Shown: in pieces, positions 40,679-49,520 of the stretch
How the letters are laid out: every line of letters starts with the position of its first letter
Position numbering within the stretch: the first letter of the stretch is position 1
Source of the DNA: Streptomyces sp. SAJ15
GTDB taxonomy: Bacteria > Actinomycetota > Actinomycetes > Streptomycetales > Streptomycetaceae
Assembly: GCF_007595705.1 (NCBI RefSeq)
Contig: NZ_NISY01000016.1
Location: forward strand, 1-64,000
DNA length: 64,000 bases
Direction of reading: 5' to 3'
The notes under the pieces: generated by a model
Told to the model about the DNA's origin: nothing
Seen by the model: only the letters and a program-made list of their open reading frames with translations
Databases searched by the model: none
Position numbers and translations under genes: made by a program

Positions 40679-42352
40679 ATGGAGACCGAGTCGGAGCCGT
40701 ACATCCGCCTAGCGACGCTGCGGCAGCTGCATCAAGTGGTCGCCGACCTGAACACCGCGCGCAGCCTGGCCGACACCCTGCAGACCGTCGCCGACGGCAT
40801 CATCGCCGGGCTCGGCTACGAGCTGTCGGCCGTCAACCTGGTCCGCCCCGACGGTGATCTCGTCGTCGCCGCGGTGGCCGGCAGTCCCGGCGCCGAAGCC
40901 CTGATGGCGGGCCGGGTCGGCTCTCGGACCTCATGGGAGCGGCGGCTCGCGATGGGCGACCGCTGGGGTGACCTCCGCTTCATCCCGTACACCGAGGGCT
41001 GGGTGCTGGACGACGACGACGTGCCGCAGTGGCACAGCCCCGGACCCGCGCCGCGGTTCGCCGACGAGTGGCACCCCATGGACCGGCTCTTCGCCCCGAT
41101 GTACGCGCAGGGCGCCTCCGGCGGCGAACTCATCGGCGTCATCTCCGTCGACAAGCCGCGCAACGGGCGCCGACCCGGCGCATGGGGGCGCGAGGCGTTG
41201 CAGATGTACGCCTTCCACGCCGCGATTGCGATCGGCAACGCCCGACTGCGTGCAAACATGCAGCGCGCCCTGGTCCGGCTGGAGCGGGAGCAGCAGGCGC
41301 TGCGGGCCAGCGAGGAGAGCTTCCGGCAGGCGTTCGAGTACGCGCCCAGCGGCATGGCCATCGCCGAGATGGGAGGAGACCAGCACGGCCGGCTGCTGCG
41401 CACCAACGACGCGCTGTGCCGGCTGCTGGGCCGCCCCGCCTCCGTGATGCGCCGCTACTCCTTCTCCGACCTGGTCCACCCGGAGGACATCGGCACGCTG
41501 CTGCGCACCTCCGCCGAGGGAGGCCGCGCCGAGCTGCGACTGGCGCGCCGGGACGGCACCTACGTCTGGGTGTCGCTGCGGAACTCGGTGGTGGCCGACG
41601 CCGCCGACGGGCCGCGGTTCCTGCTCACCCACGTCGAGGACATCGAGGAGCGCAAGCGGCACGAGCTGCACCTGGCCCACCGGGCCAGCCATGACTCGCT
41701 GACCGGACTGCCGAACAGCGCCGAGCTGCGCGCCCGGCTCGGCGCCCGGCTGTGCGCCCATCCGCCCATGCCGCCCGGTGACCCCTCCGCGCCCACCCTC
41801 GACGCCACCATCACCGGACCCGCCGGGCTGCCCGACGAGGGCGACCACGGCTTCGGCGTGGACGGCTTCACCCACGGCGGTCCGCTCGCCGACGGCGGCC
41901 CCTTCGACCACCATGTGCACACCTACGCCCCCGACGAGGACGTCGACGACGGCCGCAAGGGGCTCGCGGTGCTCTTCTGCGACCTCGACGGCTTCAAGTC
42001 GATCAACGACCGGTTCGGGCACCACACCGGTGACGCGGTCCTCATCGAGGTGGCCCGTCGACTCAGCGACGGGGTGCGCGAGGGCGACACCGTCGCCCGA
42101 CTCGGCGGTGACGAGTTCGTCGTCCTCGCCGACGGCCTGGGCCGGGCCGACGCGGCCGACCTGGCGGTCCGGCTGCGCAACGCGATCATCCCGCCGATCC
42201 GGGTGGACGGACGGGCGGTGCGGGTCGGCGCCAGCTTCGGCATCAGTTGGGCGGGCTGCGGCATGTCCGCGGAAGAGGTGCTGCAATCCGCTGACCAGCG
42301 GATGTACCGGGAGAAGCGATCCCGCTCCCGGGACCGGCGGCGGGCCGGCTGA
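40679..42352 (+). CDS. cdgB: Diguanylate cyclase, GAF-PAS-GGDEF (CdgB type)
   Basis: 557 aa from ATG 40679 (GTG 40676 also possible). The GAF domain is about 15-195 (VADLNTARSLADTLQTVADG), the PAS/PAC domain about 210-330 (FRQAFEYAPSGMAIAEM, FLLTHVEDIEERKR), and the GGDEF domain 335-552 with an intact GGDEF at 476-480. The inhibitory I-site RxxD (REGD 467-470) lies five residues before it. A 65-residue Pro/Gly/His-rich insert (360-425) interrupts the GGDEF domain after SHDSLTGLP. It makes c-di-GMP, which controls development through BldD in Streptomyces. Domain order and neighbourhood match CdgB. Confidence 0.9.
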   Translation: METESEPYIRLATLRQLHQVVADLNTARSLADTLQTVADGIIAGLGYELSAVNLVRPDGDLVVAAVAGSPGAEALMAGRVGSRTSWERRLAMGDRWGDLRFIPYTEGWVLDDDDVPQWHSPGPAPRFADEWHPMDRLFAPMYAQGASGGELIGVISVDKPRNGRRPGAWGREALQMYAFHAAIAIGNARLRANMQRALVRLEREQQALRASEESFRQAFEYAPSGMAIAEMGGDQHGRLLRTNDALCRLLGRPASVMRRYSFSDLVHPEDIGTLLRTSAEGGRAELRLARRDGTYVWVSLRNSVVADAADGPRFLLTHVEDIEERKRHELHLAHRASHDSLTGLPNSAELRARLGARLCAHPPMPPGDPSAPTLDATITGPAGLPDEGDHGFGVDGFTHGGPLADGGPFDHHVHTYAPDEDVDDGRKGLAVLFCDLDGFKSINDRFGHHTGDAVLIEVARRLSDGVREGDTVARLGGDEFVVLADGLGRADAADLAVRLRNAIIPPIRVDGRAVRVGASFGISWAGCGMSAEEVLQSADQRMYREKRSRSRDRRRAG

Positions 42353-42469
42353 GATCCACGACCGCAAGACGATCACTGCTGACCGGCATACCGTCACCGG
42401 ATGGCGGTAGGCTCCGCGCATACGTGCCAGGGGGCTGATGGCCATACGCATTGGGGAGTGACGAGAGGC

Positions 42470-43480
42470 ATGACCGCCGGCAACAACGGGAACGGCGCGG
42501 ACACGCCGGAGAACGACGACCCGTTCGCCTACCTCTACCGCCAGGACGATGACGGGACCGGCCAGGGGGGCCAGCCGCAGCGCACCGGAGGCTACGGCTA
42601 CCCCGGCCCCGGCACGCCACCCCAGCCCGGCGTTCCCCGCACCTCGTACAACCACGTCCGCGCGGTGGGCGAACGGACCTATGGCGGCCAGCAGAGCTAT
42701 GCCCAGCAGCCCCCGACGTACGGTCAGCAGGGATACGGCCAGCAGGGATACGGCGCCCAGCGCAACGCCCACTACGCCGCCCCCGAGACCCTCCCGGGGG
42801 GCGCCCCCCGCCAGCCCGCCCCGCCCGGCGGCGGCCGCGGCTCCGGCGGCGGCCGCGGGCCGAACATCAAGGGCCTGCTCATCGGGGCGATAGCCGTCGT
42901 CGCCGTGGTCGTCACCGGCATCGGCGTGGCGATAGTGACCAACGGGGACGACAAGAAGAAGGAACAGGCGAACGAGGAGACCACGGAGCCGACGGGCGCG
43001 GCGAGCGTCCAGCCGAAGGAACCCTCGGAGAAGCCCTCCCAGAAGCCCGCGCCGCTGCCGACCGACGACGCGTCGGGGCTCACCCTGGCCGGCGGGGCGG
43101 CCGTGGCCAGCGAGATCAAGGGCGCCCAGGCCAAGGGCGGCACATACGTGGGGGGCTTCAACAAGGTCGGGGCCTCGGCCACCTGGAGCCTGGACGTTCC
43201 GGATTCCGGGAAGTACACGCTGTTCGTCGGCTACGGCGTCCCGGGCAAGGACGCCAGCTCCACCCTCACGATCAACGGCCAGGCCCGCACCCAGTCGCTG
43301 AACTTGAAGAACTGGGCCAAGGCCGGCGAGGGCCAGTGGGACAAGGGGTGGACCCACTCCTACGCCTGGCTTGAGCTGAACAAGGGCACCAACACCATCA
43401 AGATCTCCTGCGAGCAGGGCGACAAGTGTGAATTCAACCTCGACCAGGTGTGGATGAAGACCGGTCATGTGACCAAGTGA
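42470..43480 (+). CDS. Membrane-anchored carbohydrate-binding-module protein
   Basis: 336 aa from ATG 42470. An intrinsically disordered cytoplasmic part, 1-140, is rich in Gly/Gln/Tyr/Pro with repeats TYGQQGYGQQGYG. One membrane helix, about 145-170 (GLLIGAIAVVAVVVTGIGVAIV), is followed by a Lys/Glu/Pro linker and a C-terminal beta-sandwich (230-336: LAGGAAVASEIKGAQAKGGTYVGGFNKVG...YTLFVGYGVPG) that looks like a CBM6/CBM35 module. It probably binds a surface or wall glycan. It follows the cyclase by 117 nt. Confidence 0.8.
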   Translation: MTAGNNGNGADTPENDDPFAYLYRQDDDGTGQGGQPQRTGGYGYPGPGTPPQPGVPRTSYNHVRAVGERTYGGQQSYAQQPPTYGQQGYGQQGYGAQRNAHYAAPETLPGGAPRQPAPPGGGRGSGGGRGPNIKGLLIGAIAVVAVVVTGIGVAIVTNGDDKKKEQANEETTEPTGAASVQPKEPSEKPSQKPAPLPTDDASGLTLAGGAAVASEIKGAQAKGGTYVGGFNKVGASATWSLDVPDSGKYTLFVGYGVPGKDASSTLTINGQARTQSLNLKNWAKAGEGQWDKGWTHSYAWLELNKGTNTIKISCEQGDKCEFNLDQVWMKTGHVTK

Positions 43481-43502
43481 TCCCGCGCCCTCGGTAGACG
43501 CC

Positions 43503-43532
43503 GACGGCCCGCCGCGCACGCGGCGGGCCGTC
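43503..43532. terminator. Bidirectional terminator
   Basis: Perfect 14-bp inverted repeat (43503-43516, 43519-43532) between the convergent CBM-protein and aldolase genes. Confidence 0.8.
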
Positions 43533-43545
43533 GCGGCGTCCGGGG

Positions 43546-44496
43546 TCAGTGCGCCGCGGCCAGCACTCCCAGGAAGTGCGCCACCGTGCGGGCCATCGCG
43601 TCACGGGCCGGGGTGAGGTAGCGGCGGGGGTCCACGGTGGTGCCGTCGGACTCCAGGAAGGCGCGGACGGCGGCGGTGTAGGCGGCGTTGAGGGCCGTGC
43701 CGACGTTGATCTTCGACATCCCGGCGGCGACGGCGTGGCGGAGTTCGGAGTCGGGGACGCCGGAGGAGCCGTGCAGGACGAGGGGGACCGGGACGGCGGC
43801 GCGCAGCCGGGTGATCAGGGCGTGGTCCAGGGCCGCGGTGCGCTCGGTCATCGCGTGGGAGCTGCCGACGGCCACGGCCAGGGCGTCGACGCCGGTGGCC
43901 GCCACATAGGCGGCGGCCTCGGCCGGGTCGGTCCGTACGCCCGGGGTGTGCGCGTTCAGCGCCGGGCCTGCTGTCTCCCTCCCGCCCAAGCTTGCTGTCT
44001 CCCTCCCACCCAAGCTGGCTGTCTCCCTCCCACCCGAGCTTGCTGTCTCCCTCCCACCCGACCCTGGTTTACCGCCCACTCGACCCAGCTCCGCCTCGAC
44101 CCAGATGTCACGCTCATGGCCCCACCGGACGGCCTCGGCGGTGGCCTTGACATTGGCGTCGTACGGCAGCGCTGAGGCGTCGTACATGACGGAGCCGAAG
44201 CCGGCGGCATGGGCCGCGCGGAGCAGCTCGACGCTCTCCACATGGTCCAGGTGGAGCGCGAGGGGCGCTTTGGAGGCGTGCGCGACGGCCGTCGCGGCGG
44301 CGGCGACGGGGGCCAGTCGACCGCCGTGGAACCTCACCGCGTTCTCGGATATCTGGAGGATGGCGGGGACCCCGGCGGCCTCCGCGCCGGCGGCGATGGC
44401 CTCGGCGTGCTCCAGCGTGATGACGTTGAACGCGGCGACCCCGTGGCCCCGGGCGTGGGCGGTGCGGACGAGCTCCGCGGTGCGGACGAGTGTCAT
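43546..44496 (-). CDS. Class II ketose-1,6-bisphosphate aldolase
   Basis: 316 aa from ATG 44496. Class II aldolase features: LHLDHVESVELLRAAHAAGFGSVMYDAS with the zinc histidine HLDH, VEAELGRVGG, LVLHGSSGVPD with a second zinc ligand, and KINVGTALN. The protein splits fructose- or tagatose-bisphosphate into triose phosphates. Just after GRVGG it carries an unusual insert of four 8-residue units (xLGGRETA), encoded by the 24-bp repeat. Together with the PfkB kinase next to it, tagatose-1,6-bisphosphate is a reasonable substrate in amino-sugar degradation. Confidence 0.87.
   Translation of the reverse strand: MTLVRTAELVRTAHARGHGVAAFNVITLEHAEAIAAGAEAAGVPAILQISENAVRFHGGRLAPVAAAATAVAHASKAPLALHLDHVESVELLRAAHAAGFGSVMYDASALPYDANVKATAEAVRWGHERDIWVEAELGRVGGKPGSGGRETASSGGRETASLGGRETASLGGRETAGPALNAHTPGVRTDPAEAAAYVAATGVDALAVAVGSSHAMTERTAALDHALITRLRAAVPVPLVLHGSSGVPDSELRHAVAAGMSKINVGTALNAAYTAAVRAFLESDGTTVDPRRYLTPARDAMARTVAHFLGVLAAAH
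43969..44064 (-). repeat. 24-bp minisatellite inside the aldolase gene
   Basis: Four in-frame 24-bp units (43969-43992, 43993-44016, 44017-44040, 44041-44064) differ at a few bases and code for repeated GGRETA(S/G)(L/S) units. The unit length keeps the frame, so copy number could change without breaking the enzyme. Confidence 0.92.
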
Positions 44497-44595
44497 GACG
44501 GTCGGACCCCCAATTCCGGGCCGCACGCGGCCCTGATCGGCTTGCGCGTTCGCCTGCTCGTTGCTCCCCCGTGCCGGTCGTGCCCGGCCGGGCCG

Positions 44596-45546
44596 CTACG
44601 CCACCGCCGGGTGCTCGGTGATCCGTATGTGCGGCAGCGCCTCCTCGTAGGTGGCCCGGTCGAACTCGCCGGCCGCGGGCGCGCGGACCGTCGCCGCCGC
44701 CAGCGCGACCGCGCGGGCCAGCCGGTGGGGCCAGGACAACCCCTCGACGAGGCCGGACAGCAGCCCGGCGACGGCCGAGTCGCCGGCGCCGGTCGGATTG
44801 CCGGCAAGCCGGCGCGGCGGGGTGGCGCGCCAGGCGGTGTCGGCGGTGACGGCGAGCATGCCGTCGGCGCCGAGGGAGGCGGCGACCGCGTGCGCCCCGC
44901 GCCGCCGGGCCTCGCGCGCCGCCCGCACCGGCTCGGTGGAACCGGTCAGCCCGGCCAGCTCGTCGGCGTTGGGCTTCACGATGTCGGGGCGGGCGGCGAT
45001 GCCGCGCCGCAGCGGCTCGCCGCTGGTGTCCAGCAGCACCGGCACGCCGGCGGCGCGCGCGTCCCGGACCAGCCGCGCGTACATCCCCACCGGCACCCCG
45101 GGCGGCAGGCTGCCGCACAGCGCGACCGCCGCCGCCTCGCGCAGCAGCCGCCCATAGCTCTCGATGAAGTCGGACCACTCGGCGGAGGTGACCGGCGGCC
45201 CCGGCTCGTTGAGCTGGGTGGTGTCGCCGGTGTGGGCGTCCACGACGCCCACGGTGCGCCGGGTGGTGCCGGCTGTCGGCAGCAGCGCGTCGGTGATCCT
45301 GCCCCGGAGCGTCCCGGACGCGCCGAGGGCGGCCAGCTGGGCGCGCAGCGCGCTGCCGGTCGGGCCGCCGGCGAAGCCGGTGACGACGGTGTCGTGGCCG
45401 AGCGCGGCCAGCACCCGGGCGACGTTCAGCCCCTTGCCGCCGGGCCGTTCGACGACCTCGGCGACGCGGTGCGTGGTGTGCGGGCGCAGCCGGGGGACGC
45501 GGTAGGTGATGTCGAGGGCGGCGTTGAGCGTGACCGTGAGGATCAC
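44596..45546 (-). CDS. 1-Phosphofructokinase/tagatose-6-phosphate kinase (PfkB family)
   Basis: 316 aa from GTG 45546, with AAGGGG at 8 nt. It starts ILTVTLNAALDITYRV, has the substrate motif GGKGLNVARVLAALG and the C-terminal ATP/catalytic motif NPTGAGDSAVAGLLSG with the base Asp. These are the signatures of the FruK/LacC subgroup of PfkB kinases. It phosphorylates fructose-1-phosphate or tagatose-6-phosphate to the bisphosphate, which the adjacent aldolase would cleave. It lies 99 nt upstream of the aldolase and 153 nt after nagA. Confidence 0.88.
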   Translation of the reverse strand: MILTVTLNAALDITYRVPRLRPHTTHRVAEVVERPGGKGLNVARVLAALGHDTVVTGFAGGPTGSALRAQLAALGASGTLRGRITDALLPTAGTTRRTVGVVDAHTGDTTQLNEPGPPVTSAEWSDFIESYGRLLREAAAVALCGSLPPGVPVGMYARLVRDARAAGVPVLLDTSGEPLRRGIAARPDIVKPNADELAGLTGSTEPVRAAREARRRGAHAVAASLGADGMLAVTADTAWRATPPRRLAGNPTGAGDSAVAGLLSGLVEGLSWPHRLARAVALAAATVRAPAAGEFDRATYEEALPHIRITEHPAVA

Positions 45547-45699
45547 CGTGGCAACCCCTTCTTCCCTGGCTCTGCGGCGCTGCGTGTCACTCGACGTCAG
45601 ACCTGCGGTGGACCTGTGCGTGTGTGCGTCAGCGATCATGCCATCGGGTCGGGCCGCGGGCGACCCCTCGGGCGGTCCCTCTTACGTCATGGCGGGATG

Positions 45700-46893
45700 T
45701 CAGCCCTTGCCCGGCTCGATGACCCAGTCGCCCTTCCGCATCACGCCGACGAGCGCGAACGCGTCGTCCAGGACGACGAGGTCCGCGTCCTTGCCGGCCT
45801 CCAGCGAGCCGACCCGGTCGGCCAGGCCGAGGACGCGGGCGGGGGTGGCCGACAGGGCGCGCGTCGCCTGCTCCACCGTCAGGCCGTCGACGGTCACGGC
45901 CCGCTGGAACGCGTGGTCCAGGGTGAGCGTGGAACCTGCGATCGAACCGGCCGTCGGCCCGTCGCTGATCCGGGCCACCCCGTCTTTGACCTCGACCCGC
46001 ATCGGACCGAGCGGGTAGATCCCGTCGCTCATGCCGGCCGCGCCCATGGCGTCGGTGATGAAGGCGACGCGGTCCGCGCCCGCGCGGTGGAACGCCAGCT
46101 CCAGCACGGCCGGGTGCAGATGCGTGCCGTCGTTGATCAGCTCCACGGTGACCCGCTCGTCCTCCAGCAGCGCGGCGATCGGCCCCGGCGCGCGGTGCAG
46201 CAGCGAGGGCATCGCGTTGAAGAGGTGGGTGGCCACGGTCGCGCCCGCCTCGATGGCCTCGGCGGTGGCCGCGTAGTCGGAGTCGGTGTGGCCGACGGCG
46301 GCGATGACCCCGTGGTCGACCAGCAGTCGTACGGAGTCCAGCCCGCCGGGCAGTTCGGGGGCGAGCGTCATCATCTTCGCCGTGCCGCGCGCCGCGTCGA
46401 CGAGCTTGCGGACGTCGGCGGGGTCCGGGTCGCGCAGCAGCGAGGGCTGGTGGGCGCCGCAGCGGTGCGGGGAGATGAACGGGCCCTCGAAGTGCAGTCC
46501 GGCCAGCTCGCCCTGCTCGACCAGCTCGGACAGGGCCGCCGCCTGCCGGGCGAGGTCGTCGAGGTCGCCGGTGACGGTGGAGGCCAGCATGGTCGTGGTG
46601 CCGTGCCGGCGGTGGGTGCCGATGGCGGTGAGGGCCTCGTCGGCGGTGCCGGCGGAGAAGGAGGCGCCACCGCCGCCGTGTACGTGCATGTCGACGAAGC
46701 CGGGGACGAGCCAGTGGCCGCTGAGGTCATGGGTGTCCGCGGTCGGCTCGGCGCCGGCCCGGGCGCCCTCGGGGCGCGCGTCCTCGGCCTGGGCGGCGAC
46801 GATCCGGGATCCCTCGACGGTGACCCGGCCGTTGTCGACGACACCGGTGGGGAGCACCACGCGGGCACCTGCGAGAACCGTTCTGGGGGCCAT
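45700..46893 (-). CDS. nagA: N-acetylglucosamine-6-phosphate deacetylase
   Basis: 397 aa. Amidohydrolase TIM barrel: metal motif FVDMHVHGGGG, the Glu ligand in HFEGPFISP, GHTDSDY, THLFNAMPSLLHRAPG, and the catalytic Asp in FITDAMGAAGM. It removes acetate from GlcNAc-6-P (GalNAc-6-P in related AgaA). Its ATG overlaps the nagK stop by 1 nt, so the two are co-translated. The pair nagK-nagA is controlled by DasR in S. coelicolor. Confidence 0.94.
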   Translation of the reverse strand: MAPRTVLAGARVVLPTGVVDNGRVTVEGSRIVAAQAEDARPEGARAGAEPTADTHDLSGHWLVPGFVDMHVHGGGGASFSAGTADEALTAIGTHRRHGTTTMLASTVTGDLDDLARQAAALSELVEQGELAGLHFEGPFISPHRCGAHQPSLLRDPDPADVRKLVDAARGTAKMMTLAPELPGGLDSVRLLVDHGVIAAVGHTDSDYAATAEAIEAGATVATHLFNAMPSLLHRAPGPIAALLEDERVTVELINDGTHLHPAVLELAFHRAGADRVAFITDAMGAAGMSDGIYPLGPMRVEVKDGVARISDGPTAGSIAGSTLTLDHAFQRAVTVDGLTVEQATRALSATPARVLGLADRVGSLEAGKDADLVVLDDAFALVGVMRKGDWVIEPGKG

Positions 46894-48002
46894 CAGGCGG
46901 TTACCTCCGTGGATGGGTGGGATTCGAGGGATGCGGTGGTGGGGCGGGGGGAGGGCGGCCGTTCGGCCGGGGCGCCCGGTGCGGCCCGGTCGCCGCCGCC
47001 GTCCTCGGCGGCCGGGGCGGTCGCGGTGGGCGCGGTGGATCGCGTCGCCGCGGGCTCCGTGGCCTCGCCGGGCTCCGGGTCCGCGGTGGAGACCAGATCC
47101 CAGGCGAGCAGCCCGGCGCCCAGGCAGCCGGCGGTGTCGCCGAGGGCCGCGGGCACGATCTCCGGGAGCTTCTGGAAGGTCACGCGCTCCGCGACCGCGG
47201 CGCGCAGCGGAGCGAAGAGCGTGTCTCCCGCCTCGGCCAGCCCGCCGCCGATGATCAGCGTGCGCGGGTCCAGCAGGGTCAGCCCGATGACCAGGCCGTC
47301 GGCGAGGGCGGCGACGGCCTCGTCCCAGACGGCGCGGGCGCGCGGGTCGCCGGACTCGACGGCCTTGGCGCAGTCGGCGGCGTCGGCCTCAGGGTCGCCC
47401 CCGGCGGCCGCCCAGGCGCGGCTCACGGCGCCCGCGGAGGCCAGCGTCTCCAGGCAGCCGCGCTGCCCGCAGCCGCAGGCCGGGCCGCCGGGCCGGACCA
47501 CGATGTGCCCGATCTCGCCGGCGCAGCCGTGCGCGCCGGCCTCGATCCGGCCCCCGATGCCGATCGCGCCGGCGATGCCGGTGCCCAGCGGCATGAAGAG
47601 GAAGCGGTCGGCGCCCCTGCCGGCCCCGATCCGCCCCTCGGCGAGCCCGCCGGTCCGTACGTCGTGGCCGAGCGCCACGGGCACCCCGCCGAGCCGCTCG
47701 GACAGCAGCGCGCGCATCGGGACGTCGTGCCACCCGAGGTTCGCGGCGTACACCGCGATGCCGCCGGGCTCGTCGACGATCCCCGGCACGGCCACCCCGG
47801 CCGCGAGGGCGGACTCCCCGAGGCGGGCCCGCCCGAGCTCGGCCAGCTCCGCCGCGAAGTCCAGGATTCCGGCGACCACCGCCTCCGCGCCCCGCTCACG
47901 GCCGGTCGGCCGGCGCCCCTCGTACAGCAGCGCGCCATCCGCCCCGACCAGGGCCGCCTTCATGCCGGTGCCGCCCACATCGAGGGCGATGACGTGTCTC
48001 AC
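46893..48002 (-). CDS. nagK: N-acetylglucosamine kinase, ROK family
   Basis: 369 aa from GTG 48002. The ATP-binding motif is IALDVGGTGMKAALVG. The ROK zinc motif is CAGEIGHIVVRPGGPACGCGQRGCLE, with catalytic and sugar-binding residues in that block. A 50-residue Ala/Thr/Pro-rich C-terminal tail is unusual. It phosphorylates the imported amino sugar. The dre-like site 29-44 nt upstream of the start suggests repression by DasR that is relieved by GlcN-6-P. Confidence 0.92.
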   Translation of the reverse strand: MRHVIALDVGGTGMKAALVGADGALLYEGRRPTGRERGAEAVVAGILDFAAELAELGRARLGESALAAGVAVPGIVDEPGGIAVYAANLGWHDVPMRALLSERLGGVPVALGHDVRTGGLAEGRIGAGRGADRFLFMPLGTGIAGAIGIGGRIEAGAHGCAGEIGHIVVRPGGPACGCGQRGCLETLASAGAVSRAWAAAGGDPEADAADCAKAVESGDPRARAVWDEAVAALADGLVIGLTLLDPRTLIIGGGLAEAGDTLFAPLRAAVAERVTFQKLPEIVPAALGDTAGCLGAGLLAWDLVSTADPEPGEATEPAATRSTAPTATAPAAEDGGGDRAAPGAPAERPPSPRPTTASLESHPSTEVTA

Positions 48003-48030
48003 GGGTGACAGTGTCGCTCGCCCGTGCGCA

Positions 48031-48046
48031 AAAGGTCTAGTCCACT
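48031..48046 (-). promoter_or_regulatory. DasR-responsive element (dre) upstream of nagKA
   Basis: AAAGGTCTAGTCCACT matches the dre consensus ACTGGTCTAGACCACT at 13 of 16 positions, with the GGTCTAG core intact. It lies directly upstream of nagK, as in S. coelicolor. Confidence 0.78.
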
Positions 48047-48173
48047 ATCGGGGTGTCCCTCCATCGGGGGTGTGCCTCGCGGGGGGCGGCCCGCCCCGGG
48101 TACGCCCGGCCGTCCGCGCGCCGGCCGTCCGCGCGCCGGGTGCCGGGCGTCGTCCGCGGGGGAGGGGGCGTGA

Positions 48174-49220
48174 TCAGTGCGGCCGGTCGGTGAGGATCAC
48201 GCTGCGGGTGAGGTTGCGCGGGCGGTCGGGGTCACAGCCGCGGGCCTCGGCGACGGCCACGGCGAGCCGTTGGGCACGGATCAGGTCGGCCAGGGGATCG
48301 AGCCCCGCTTCGGCGACCAGGGTGCCGCCCGCGCGCGCCACGTCGTCGGCCAGGCCCGCCGGGACCGGTCCGAAGATCCAGGTGACGCGGGTGGGGGCGG
48401 TGATGGCGAGGGGGCCGTGGCGGTACTCCATGGCGGGGTAGGACTCGGTCCACGCCCCGGCGGCCTCGCGCATCTTCAGGGCGGCCTCCTGGGCCAGCCC
48501 GTAGGCCCAGCCCCGCCCCAGGAAGGTCCACTGGGTGGCGGCGAGCGGCGCCTCGGGCAGGGGGCGGCGCAGCGCCGTCTCCGCGTCGGCCGCGGCCTCG
48601 GCGACGGTCGCCACGCCCGCGGGGAGCGGCCCGTGCGCCTCCAGGCCGGCGCGCAGCAGGGCCAGCGCGGTGGTGGCGAAGCGGGTCTGCACCACGGACT
48701 CCTCGTCGGCCCAGTCCAGCACCACGACCTCGTCGGCGGCCCGCATGACCGGAGTCCCGGGGTCCGCGGTCAGCGCGGTCGTCGCCGTGCGGCCGCGCAC
48801 CGCGCCGAGCAACTCCAGGACCTCGGTGGTGGTGCCGGAACGGGTGATGGCGACCACCCGGTCGTAGGCCCGGCCCACCGGGAACTCCGAGGCCGCGAAG
48901 GCGTCCGTCTCGCCCTGCCCGGCGGCCTCGCGGAGCGCCGCGTACGCCTGCGCCATGAACCACGAGGTGCCGCACCCGGTCACCGCCACCCGCTCGCCGG
49001 GCAGCGGCAGCCCCCGGGCGGTGGCGGCGGCGGACGCGGCCCGGCGCCAGCACTCCGGCTGGGTGGCGATCTCACGTGCCGTACGCGAGGCCGCGGACGG
49101 AGGTCCGCACGGAGCGGCGGAAGCGGAAGGGGAACCGGAAGCGGAAGGGGACACGGAAGCGGCGGGGGAACCGGAAGCCGCGGCGGCGGATGCGGCGGCG
49201 GACTGTTCGGCTGCGGTCAT
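48174..49220 (-). CDS. SIS-domain sugar-phosphate isomerase/deaminase (AgaS-like)
   Basis: 348 aa from ATG 49220, with GAGGAG at 9 nt. After a 50-residue Ala/Ser/Pro tract (repeats of SPSASGS and similar) two SIS domains follow: VAVTGCGTSWFMAQAYAALREAAG with VVAITRSGTTTEVLELL, and WTFLGRGWAYGLAQEAALKMREAAGAWTES. The latter block, with the catalytic Glu and the MEYRHGPLA motif, is typical of GlmS-like isomerases and AgaS. It probably isomerises and deaminates amino-sugar phosphate made by NagK and NagA. It lies 171 nt upstream of nagK. Confidence 0.88.
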   Translation of the reverse strand: MTAAEQSAAASAAAASGSPAASVSPSASGSPSASAAPCGPPSAASRTAREIATQPECWRRAASAAATARGLPLPGERVAVTGCGTSWFMAQAYAALREAAGQGETDAFAASEFPVGRAYDRVVAITRSGTTTEVLELLGAVRGRTATTALTADPGTPVMRAADEVVVLDWADEESVVQTRFATTALALLRAGLEAHGPLPAGVATVAEAAADAETALRRPLPEAPLAATQWTFLGRGWAYGLAQEAALKMREAAGAWTESYPAMEYRHGPLAITAPTRVTWIFGPVPAGLADDVARAGGTLVAEAGLDPLADLIRAQRLAVAVAEARGCDPDRPRNLTRSVILTDRPH

Positions 49221-49403
49221 CTGTGGCTGCTCCTCGCGTGACGGCTCTACGGGCACCGTGGCGCGGGTGGCGACGCGGGGCCAGGGCGTTACAGGACAAG
49301 GGAGTTGGGGCCGGAACCCGGTGTCGGGGGTGGCCCCCACAGCGACGTGGATAGCAGCCCCTTTCGGCTCATGGGAAGGCCGGTATCAAAGCGAGATCGG
49401 CCA

Positions 49404-49414
49404 TGGTGTAGACC
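49404..49414 (+). promoter_or_regulatory. Second dre-like element, upstream of the sugar-binding lipoprotein gene
   Basis: TGGTGTAGACC matches 10 of 11 positions of the central dre sequence TGGTCTAGACC. It lies between the divergent SIS and binding-protein genes, about 107 nt upstream of GTG 49521. The outer positions of the consensus are poorly kept, so the call is tentative. Confidence 0.4.
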
Positions 49415-49520
49415 TTGTGTAGGTATGCGGGGGAGACTCGCTACTCGTGCCGGCGTTCTGGAAGCGGAAACTCCGGTAGGGCAAAGGGGACATACAAACC
49501 ACAAGGTGGGTAGCGGGCAA

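Noticed and set aside
48106..48135. 15-bp direct repeat CCGGCCGTCCGCGCG near the nagK-SIS interval as an operator
   Set aside because: Two GC-only copies in a GC-rich gap have little information. The dre site nearby explains regulation better.
44209..48441. A 1410-codon plus-strand frame across the amino-sugar genes
   Set aside because: It is antisense to five recognisable enzymes and has no domain of its own.
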